This document shows, piece by piece, positions 58,377 to 64,000 of a stretch of DNA of 64,000 bases. Within the stretch, counting starts at the first letter, position 1; the number at the start of each line of letters is the position of its first letter. This stretch comes from JACVRW01 sp963820315. Lineage in GTDB: Bacteria > Actinomycetota > Thermoleophilia > Solirubrobacterales > Thermoleophilaceae. The position numbers were made by a program, and so were the translations under genes. Below the pieces are notes generated by a model that was not told the origin of the DNA, made no database searches, and was given only the letters and a program-made list of their open reading frames with translations. The stretch is taken from positions 1 to 64,000 of the forward strand of contig CAWFZK010000031.1 of NCBI GenBank assembly GCA_963820315.1. Reading direction: 5' to 3'.

Positions 58377-58954
58377 ACCCCTACCGCGTGCCCGAGGGCT
58401 CGCCGCCCGCGGACCTGATCCTGGTCACGCACGGCCACTACGACCACTTCTCGCCACAGGACGTCGAGCGGCTGTCGAAGCGCGAGACCTGGCTCGTGGG
58501 CCCGGCGGCCGTGGCCGAGCGCGTGAGCGGCCAGGTGCACTCGATTGCGCCGGGCGAGGTGCTCGACGATGAGCTCGTGCGCGGCGTCCACGTCGCGGCG
58601 ATCGCCGCCTACAACACCTCGAAGGTCGACGGCGAGGGCCGGCCCTTCCATCCGCGCGAGGCCGGCTGGGTCGGCTATGAGCTGAACGTGCGCGGCGAGC
58701 GTCTCTACCACTCGGGCGACACCGACGTGATCCCCGAGATGGACAACGTGACCGGGGTCGACGTGGCGCTGCTCCCGGTCAGCGGCACCTACGTCATGAC
58801 CGCGCAGGAGGCGGCCGAGGCGGCGCGCCGGATCCAGCCGCGCGTGGCGATCCCGATGCACTGGGGCGAGCAACTCGGCAGCGAGGACGACGCGCGCGAG
58901 TTCGCGCAGCGGGCCGACGTCGAGGTGCGAATCCTCGAGAAGGCCGGCAGCTGA
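58283..58954 (+). CDS. MBL-fold metal-dependent hydrolase (UlaG-like)
   Basis: 223 residues. The metal site motif is VTHGHYDHFSP (HxHxDH), followed by YHSGDTDVIPEM (metal Asp) and IPMHWGEQLGSE (His ligand). This layout matches the UlaG/UPF0173 branch of metallo-beta-lactamases. Its start overlaps the phosphatase gene by 94 bp, so the ATG at 58283 or a GTG at 58301 are both plausible. Function unknown. Confidence 0.82.
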   Translation: MPSYGGVLLDSIEWLGHSGFRVAVGRAFVYIDPYRVPEGSPPADLILVTHGHYDHFSPQDVERLSKRETWLVGPAAVAERVSGQVHSIAPGEVLDDELVRGVHVAAIAAYNTSKVDGEGRPFHPREAGWVGYELNVRGERLYHSGDTDVIPEMDNVTGVDVALLPVSGTYVMTAQEAAEAARRIQPRVAIPMHWGEQLGSEDDAREFAQRADVEVRILEKAGS

Positions 58955-59048
58955 CCCCTCGCGGAACGGCAGTGACCCATGAGGTGCCGGTTTGGGGAAG
59001 GATGGGTACCTAAGCCACCACGTCTTCCTCAACCCACGGAGCCAATTG

Positions 59049-59789
59049 ATGAGGTTTCTCTCCCCGCAGCGTGCGCTCGTCGCCGCTGCTGTGCTGGCGC
59101 TGCCGGCCGTTTCAGCACCGCTTGCATCGGCCGCGACGATCGCGCCGGGAACCGCGTGCGCGCGCTACCTCCCGGCGTTTGCGGGTCAGCAGTGGGTCCC
59201 GATCTCGGGGAGCGGCTTCACGCCGAACACCGACCCGGCCGTCAACACCGTGGAGCTCAGGTACTCGAACACCGACCTGGGCGCCTTCACCCCGCTCGCG
59301 GCGGACGGCTCCTTCACCGTCGGCGCGTTCATGCCCACGGAGTTCATCCGCAGCTCGGCCGGCCGCACCAAGACCTACACGCTCACGGCGACCGACCGGC
59401 AAACCCCGGGTCTCGTGGCGTCGACCAACGTGACCTTCGTGAGGGTCGGAGCGAACGTCAAGCCGTCCCGCGTCGGCAACAACCTCGACCGCAAGGTGCG
59501 CTGGTCCGCCTGGGGGCCGCCCACCGGGGCCAGGATGTACCTGCATTGGACCTTCAAGGGCCGCCGCTACGCGGTGCGCAAGCTCGGCGCCGCCAAGGGC
59601 GCCTGCGGGATCGCGCACAAGAAGCTGCCGTTCCTGCCGGTCTCGCCGCGAACCGGCACGTGGAAGGTCTACTTCACCGCCGGCAAGAAGTTCAGCCGCA
59701 AGCGGGCGCTCTTCCGGATCGACCTGAGCGTGTTCCGGACGTTCAGCTCCAGCGCCGCCACCGTGAGCGCGGCGCGTGTGATGCGCTGA
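59049..59789 (+). CDS. Secreted protein with Ig-like domain
   Basis: 246 residues. Signal peptide LVAAAVLALPAVSAPLASA with an Ala-X-Ala cleavage site, then a beta-rich body (QQWVPISGSGFTPNTDPAVN; FTVGAFMPTEFIRSSAGRTK) typical of Ig-like or IPT folds, and a basic C-terminal domain (GTWKVYFTAGKKFSRKRALF). No family assigned. ATG 59049 is preferred over the longer frame from 58992. Its last 47 bp overlap the convergent LPXTG gene. Confidence 0.7.
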   Translation: MRFLSPQRALVAAAVLALPAVSAPLASAATIAPGTACARYLPAFAGQQWVPISGSGFTPNTDPAVNTVELRYSNTDLGAFTPLAADGSFTVGAFMPTEFIRSSAGRTKTYTLTATDRQTPGLVASTNVTFVRVGANVKPSRVGNNLDRKVRWSAWGPPTGARMYLHWTFKGRRYAVRKLGAAKGACGIAHKKLPFLPVSPRTGTWKVYFTAGKKFSRKRALFRIDLSVFRTFSSSAATVSAARVMR

Positions 59790-60315
59790 TAGCGGCTACC
59801 GGTGCGAGCGAAGCTGCGCGCTCGCGGCGGCCGGGCCTCAGCGCCGCGCCGAGCAGGACCAGGCCGAGCCCGATCACGGCCATCGCGCTGAGCTCGAGCC
59901 CGGTCGAGGGCAGCCCGCTCGTCGCCGAGCCGGTGTCGCCGGCCGTGCCGCCCGTGCCCGCGCCGTCCTCGGTGCCCGGCTCCTCCACGGTCTCGGCGGG
60001 CTCGTCGGGCGGCTGCTCGCCGCCGTTCTGCTCCTCGCCGCCAGGCGTCGTGGGCTGCTCGTCCTGCGCGGCCTCGGCCGGGGGTGCCCCGGCGCCGCCC
60101 GCCGGCGACTCCGCCACCGCCGACGCGTCTGCCTCGCCGCGCGCGCTCGCCGGCGCCACGTGCCCGCCGCCGCGCTGCTCGACCATCGGCTGAGCGAGCG
60201 CCCCGCCGCTTCTCGCGGCGGTCGAGTCCGAGGATGCCGCCGCGGCCACGGCGGTCGCGGCGCCGAGCGCCGCCAGCGTAATCGTGAGGGTGGCCAGAGT
60301 GCGCGAGATCTTCAT
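59743..60315 (-). CDS. LPXTG-anchored surface protein
   Basis: 190 residues. Signal peptide LATLTITLAALGAATAVAAA, then a Pro/Glu/Thr-rich low-complexity stalk. Near the C-terminus a sorting signal LPSTGLELSAMAVIGLGLVL is followed by a short basic tail. A sortase would attach it to the cell wall. It overlaps the convergent secreted-protein gene by 47 bp. Confidence 0.78.
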   Translation of the reverse strand: MKISRTLATLTITLAALGAATAVAAAASSDSTAARSGGALAQPMVEQRGGGHVAPASARGEADASAVAESPAGGAGAPPAEAAQDEQPTTPGGEEQNGGEQPPDEPAETVEEPGTEDGAGTGGTAGDTGSATSGLPSTGLELSAMAVIGLGLVLLGAALRPGRRERAASLAPVAAISASHAPRSRWRRWS

Positions 60316-60411
60316 CTTGCGAGGCTTTTCGGTGCCGGACCCCCTCCTCCTCCGCGCTGCACGCTCGGTTGCCGCCGTCGCGACCACGCGCGCGGGTATG
60401 CTCGTGCCGCC

Positions 60412-61326
60412 TTGCGAAGCACTCGCGCCCTACGAACGCTCGCGTGGGGTGCGGTGGCGGTAGGCATCGCCACCCCATTGGTCCGGCACCGCCTGAGGCT
60501 GCGTCCTCCGGTGGTGTCGGCACTCACATGGCCGATGCCCGCGGCCCTCGCGCTCGCCGCACCTCGCACCCCGCTCCGCGACGCGGGCATCTACGCGCTC
60601 CAGATGTGGGCGTACTTCGCGCACTTCGACATGCCCGACGACGACCCCGAGGCGCTGCTCAAGCGGCTGAAGGTCGACTACCCGATCGACTTCGACCGCG
60701 CGCTCGGCGGCGGCGTGACGCCCACCATCCGCTTGCAGCGCGCGCTCGGCCGCGAGGGCCGCGTCGGCCCGCTCGAGTACGGGCTGTCGGCGATCCACTG
60801 GAGCTGGTTCTTCGTCCCGCACGGGACGCTCGCCTACATGCTGCTGCGCCACCGCGGCCTCTACCCGCGCTCGGCCGTCCTGATGTCGGTCTGCTTCGAC
60901 CTCGGCTGTGTCATCTACTGGCTGGTCCCGACGGCGCCGCCCTGGTGGGCGGGCGAGAACGGGAACATGCCCCCAGTGCGGCGCATCATGGCCGAGGCGG
61001 GCGAGCGCTTCTGGGGTCGCCTCTGGCACCCGCTTTACCATTCGCTGCAAGGAAACCCGTTCGCGGCCATGCCCTCGCTCCACTTCGGCACCTCAGTCAT
61101 GGCAGCCCGGCTGCTGTCCCAGGTCGGCCCCGGCCACGCCGCGGCCGGGTGGGCGTATGCGCTCTCACTTGGGTTCGGGCTCGTCTACCTCGGGGAGCAT
61201 TACGCAATGGATCTGCTGGCCGGCTTCGCTCTGGCCGAGGGCATATGGCGCGCCGCGCCACGCCTCGATCCGGCGATCGCGGCGATCGCCCGCACGGTCC
61301 AGCGACTGGAGCCGCGGGCGAGCTGA
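60412..61326 (+). CDS. PAP2/Aur1-like membrane phosphotransferase
   Basis: 304 residues, five to six helices. Catalytic pattern FAAMPSLHFGTSVMAA and GEHYAMDLLAGFALAE with PTAPPWWAGE between helices; this AMPSLH/GEHY combination is characteristic of the inositol phosphorylceramide synthase-like branch (PAP2_3), not classical PSGH phosphatases. It may transfer head groups onto lipids. Only a TTG (60412) is in frame near the first helix. Its stop overlaps the ATG of the YbhN-like gene (TGATG). Confidence 0.78.
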   Translation: MRSTRALRTLAWGAVAVGIATPLVRHRLRLRPPVVSALTWPMPAALALAAPRTPLRDAGIYALQMWAYFAHFDMPDDDPEALLKRLKVDYPIDFDRALGGGVTPTIRLQRALGREGRVGPLEYGLSAIHWSWFFVPHGTLAYMLLRHRGLYPRSAVLMSVCFDLGCVIYWLVPTAPPWWAGENGNMPPVRRIMAEAGERFWGRLWHPLYHSLQGNPFAAMPSLHFGTSVMAARLLSQVGPGHAAAGWAYALSLGFGLVYLGEHYAMDLLAGFALAEGIWRAAPRLDPAIAAIARTVQRLEPRAS

Positions 61327-62549
61327 TGGCGGCGGATCAACGCCGCCGCCTCGAGGAGCACCGCCGGCTCGAGGACGAGGACCTCCTCCCGGACGAGGGG
61401 TCCGCATTCGACGACAGGGCGGACGACGAACGCAACGAGGACGAGGAGGTCGGCCGCCTCCAGGCGCTCCTGAGCGACCGCCGCAAGCTCGCCACCGGCG
61501 CCGTCCTGATCGTGCTCGTCGTCGTGGCGATCTACGTGCTGCTGCCGAACCTCATCGGCGCCAGCGAGGCGGTGGACAAGCTCGACGAGGGCACCTGGTA
61601 CTGGATCATCATCGCCGTCGGCTTCAACGTGCTCGCCTTCGTCGCCTACGTGGCGCTGTTCCGCGGCGTGCTCGGCGGCACGCACGACGACGAGCTCCAT
61701 CGCCGCCTCGACGCGAAGGCGTCCTATCAGATCACCATGGCCGGCCTGGCCGCCACGCGCATCTTCTCCGCCGGCGGCGCCGGCGGGCTCGTGCTCACCT
61801 ACTGGGCGCTCCGGAAGGCCGGCATGCCACGCCGGCGTGCGGCCTGCCGCATGGTGGCGTTCCTCGTTCTGACCTACTCGGTGTATCTCATCGCGCTCGT
61901 TGTGTTCGGGATCCTGCTGCGCACCCACGTCCTGCCCGGCGAGGCGCCGATCGGAGGCACCATCGTCCCGGCGGCCCTCGCCGCGGGGGTGATGGCGATC
62001 TTCCTGCTGATCGCGCTGATCCCGCAGGACTTCGAGCGCCGCATCCAGCAGTTTGCCGGCGGCTACCGTCGCGTCCGCTACCTGCAGCGTCTCGCGAAGG
62101 GCCCGGCAACGCTCGCCACGGGCACGCGAACCGCACTCGCCTACCTCCGCCACCCGAGCCGCGGCGCCCTGGCGGTCAGCGGCGCCGTGGGTTTCTGGGC
62201 GGCCAACATCGCAGTGCTGTGGGCCTCCTTCGAGGCGTTCGGCGGCGACGTGCCGCTCGGCGTGCTCGTGCAGGGCTTCTTCGTCGGGATGGCGGCCAAC
62301 CTGATTCCGTCTCCGGCGGGCGGCGTCGGCTCCGTCGATGCGGGCATGATCTTCGCCTTCGACGTCCTGTTCGGCATTCCGAGTGGAGTGGTGTTCCCGG
62401 CCGTGCTGTGCTACCGCGTGATCGCATTCTGGCTGCCGATTCCGCCCGGGATCGTCGCCTTCTTCCAACTCCGCGGTACCGTGGCGGAATGGGAGCGCGA
62501 GCGTGAGGAATCGCGGGGTGGCGTGGCTACACTTCAGAAAGTAAAGTAA
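61326..62549 (+). CDS. YbhN/UPF0104-like membrane protein (lysyl-PG synthase TM family)
   Basis: 407 residues. A 50-residue charged N-terminus, then eight or more helices, with LAATRIFSAGGAGGLVLTYW, FFVGMAANLIPSPAGGVGSV and AVLCYRVIAFWLPIPPGIVA, the flippase-like signature of the MprF N-terminal/UPF0104 family. Probably moves a modified lipid across the membrane. Overlaps both neighbours by one base. Confidence 0.8.
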   Translation: MAADQRRRLEEHRRLEDEDLLPDEGSAFDDRADDERNEDEEVGRLQALLSDRRKLATGAVLIVLVVVAIYVLLPNLIGASEAVDKLDEGTWYWIIIAVGFNVLAFVAYVALFRGVLGGTHDDELHRRLDAKASYQITMAGLAATRIFSAGGAGGLVLTYWALRKAGMPRRRAACRMVAFLVLTYSVYLIALVVFGILLRTHVLPGEAPIGGTIVPAALAAGVMAIFLLIALIPQDFERRIQQFAGGYRRVRYLQRLAKGPATLATGTRTALAYLRHPSRGALAVSGAVGFWAANIAVLWASFEAFGGDVPLGVLVQGFFVGMAANLIPSPAGGVGSVDAGMIFAFDVLFGIPSGVVFPAVLCYRVIAFWLPIPPGIVAFFQLRGTVAEWEREREESRGGVATLQKVK

Positions 62550-63583
62550 TGAGCGCCTACATGGATATCGAGATCAAGGACATCGAAGACGTCGTCATCG
62601 TCGGGAGCGGCCCGGCCGGATACACGGCTGCGCTCTACACCTCGCGAGCCGACCTGAATCCGCTCGTGATCGAGGGCTTCGCGTGGGGCGGCCTGCTGCA
62701 GCAGACGACCGACGTCGAGAACTACCCCGGCTACCCCGAGGGCGTGATGGGGCCGGTGATGATGCAGGAGTTCCGCGACCAGGCGGCGCGCTTCGGCACG
62801 CGCTTCCTCACCGACGACGCGACGAAGATCGACCTCGCGAGCGGGCCGGGCGGGCTGCACACCGTGCACGTCGGCTCGACGGAGATCAAGGCGCGCGCGA
62901 TCATCCTCTCGATGGGCGCCGAGCCGAAGAAGCTCGGCGTGCCCGGCGAGGAGGAGCTCGCGGCGCGCGGCGTCTCCTACTGCGCCACCTGTGACGCTGC
63001 CTTCTTCCGTGGCAAGCAGACGATCGTCGTCGGCGGCGGCGACACGGCCATGGAGGACGCGACCTTCCTGGCGAAGTTCGCCGACAAGGTGGGCATCGTC
63101 CACCGGCGGCCCGAGTTCCGCGCGTCGGCGATCATGCTCGACCGCGCGCGCGACAAGGGCAACATCGACCTCGTGACCCCGTACGTGGTGAAGAGCTTCG
63201 ATGCCGGCGACGACGGCGCGCTCAAGCAGGTGACGCTCGAGAACACCGAGGACGGCTCGGAGCGCGAGCTGCCGGTCAACGGTGCGTTCGTCGCGATCGG
63301 CCACCGTCCAAACTCGCACCTCGTCGACGGGCAGCTCGAGCTCGACGAGGAGGGCTACGTCCTGGTCGAGGGCCGCTCGACGCGCACCAAGCTGCCCGGA
63401 GTGTTCGCCGCCGGCGACCTGACCGACCGCGTCTACCGCCAGGCCGTGACGGCCGCGGGCACCGGCTGCATGGCCGCGCTCGATGCGGAGGCCTACCTGC
63501 GCGACACGCCGATCGACCCCGAGGCGCACTGGGCGCCCGAGCCGGACAAGGTCGAGGCGGCGGCGGAGTCGGCGGCCTCCTAG
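62549..63583 (+). CDS. trxB: Thioredoxin reductase
   Basis: 344 residues: FAD-binding VVIVGSGPAGYTAALYTSRA, redox-active CATC, NADPH-binding IVVGGGDTAMEDATFLAKFA and C-terminal FAD motif LPGVFAAGDLTDRVYRQAVT. It reduces thioredoxin with NADPH. The ATG overlaps the preceding stop; no good ribosome site is visible, so translation is likely coupled. It carries about 20 extra residues at the C-terminus. Confidence 0.93.
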   Translation: MSAYMDIEIKDIEDVVIVGSGPAGYTAALYTSRADLNPLVIEGFAWGGLLQQTTDVENYPGYPEGVMGPVMMQEFRDQAARFGTRFLTDDATKIDLASGPGGLHTVHVGSTEIKARAIILSMGAEPKKLGVPGEEELAARGVSYCATCDAAFFRGKQTIVVGGGDTAMEDATFLAKFADKVGIVHRRPEFRASAIMLDRARDKGNIDLVTPYVVKSFDAGDDGALKQVTLENTEDGSERELPVNGAFVAIGHRPNSHLVDGQLELDEEGYVLVEGRSTRTKLPGVFAAGDLTDRVYRQAVTAAGTGCMAALDAEAYLRDTPIDPEAHWAPEPDKVEAAAESAAS

Positions 63584-63611
63584 GGCCGCCCGAGGGAGCG
63601 AGGCCGGCCAG

Positions 63612-64000
63612 GTGGCGCGGGGGCCGGGGGCGCGAGCCCCGGATCTGGTCCAACTGGGCGCGGCAGCAGCGCTGCGCGCCTGAGCGGATCCTCCGGCCGG
63701 GTGCCGAGGCCGAGCTCGTAGACGCCGTTCGTGGCGCCGCGCGCGTCAAGGTCGCGGGCTCGGGCCACTCCTTCACGGACATCGCCTGCACCGATGGCCT
63801 GATGCTCGACCTGTCGGGCATGCGCCGCGTGCTGTCGGTCGAGGGCAGCGACGTGACCGTCGAGGCCGGCATCACGCTGCACGACCTCGGCGAGGAGCTG
63901 CACGCTCGCGGCCTCGCCATGGAGAACCAGGGTGACGTGGACCCGCAGACCGTCGCGGGCGCGATCTCCACCGCCACGCACGGGACCGGCGGGACGTTCG
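63612..64000 (+). CDS. FAD-binding oxidase (aldonolactone oxidase-like), 3' end cut
   Basis: The open frame at the right edge encodes RIWSNWARQQRCAPERILRP and GSGHSFTDIACTDGLMLDLS, typical of D-arabinono-/L-gulonolactone oxidase and related FAD-linked oxidases (GSGHSF is the FAD-binding loop), and runs off the window at ATHGTGGTF. In this frame there is no ATG, GTG or TTG upstream. A GTG at 63612 would fit if a base were missing in the G-runs at 63619-63630. Confidence 0.65.

Overview
The window is a very GC-rich bacterial chromosome segment. Its codon usage, frequent GTG/TTG starts, OpcA-type G6PDH assembly factor, LPXTG protein, actinobacterial-style cox genes and GH15 trehalase-like enzymes point to Actinomycetota. 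Class Thermoleophilia (Solirubrobacterales-like) is my best guess, but that is inference from gene content. I see no rRNA, tRNA, CRISPR array, phage or transposase gene.

Layout. (1) 1-9.6 kb: a stress/envelope island with a DUF1269 membrane protein (cut by the window edge), a LAL-type LuxR regulator broken by indels, amphi-Trp and HdeD-like proteins, a Kup C-terminal remnant overlapping an AI-2E-family permease, a divergent PAP2 phosphatase/lipid kinase pair, a DoxX-like protein and a GH15 hydrolase. Five copies of one 32-bp motif precede these genes, always in the same orientation relative to the gene. (2) 10-16.5 kb: scattered single genes (MsrA-like, VOC, epoxide hydrolase, RibD-like reductase with a short leader ORF, a 705-aa protein of unknown family, a lipoprotein). 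(3) 16.5-24.1 kb: a diheme cytochrome lipoprotein and a caa3-type A2 oxidase operon with a tandem universal-stress-like protein, then AraC, CBS-pair and small cox subunit genes. (4) 24.1-32 kb: a symporter remnant, MepA-like endopeptidase, DUF4394 protein, VOC dioxygenase overlapping ACC deaminase, patatin, ROK kinase and a GH6 hydrolase. (5) 32-41.1 kb: a tightly overlapped operon ROK kinase-tkt-gnd-zwf-opcA-pgl-GH15 that would turn a glucan or trehalose into G6P and NADPH. (6) 41.1-46.5 kb: a collagen-like protein, then a second oxidase operon (A1-type) with ctaA and ctaB. (7) 46.5-50.3 kb: enoyl-CoA hydratase, MocR regulator and two exporters. (8) 50.4-59 kb: a giant poly-HAMP hybrid histidine kinase overlapping a REC-PAS-GAF-PP2C-HATPase protein and an MBL-fold hydrolase. 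(9) 59-64 kb: secreted and LPXTG proteins, an Aur1-like PAP2 enzyme, a YbhN-like flippase, thioredoxin reductase and the start of an FAD-linked oxidase.

Two themes stand out. One is the compact motif-linked regulon at the left end. The other is redox and carbon redundancy: two different heme-copper oxidases, two GH15 paralogues and two ROK kinases. Several single-base shifts (regulator at 1123-1232, gnd at 35244, kinase near 51501 and 52061) and a missing stop between tkt and gnd could be real decay or sequencing error. The insertions in gnd and the kinase all create CGAG, which suggests error.
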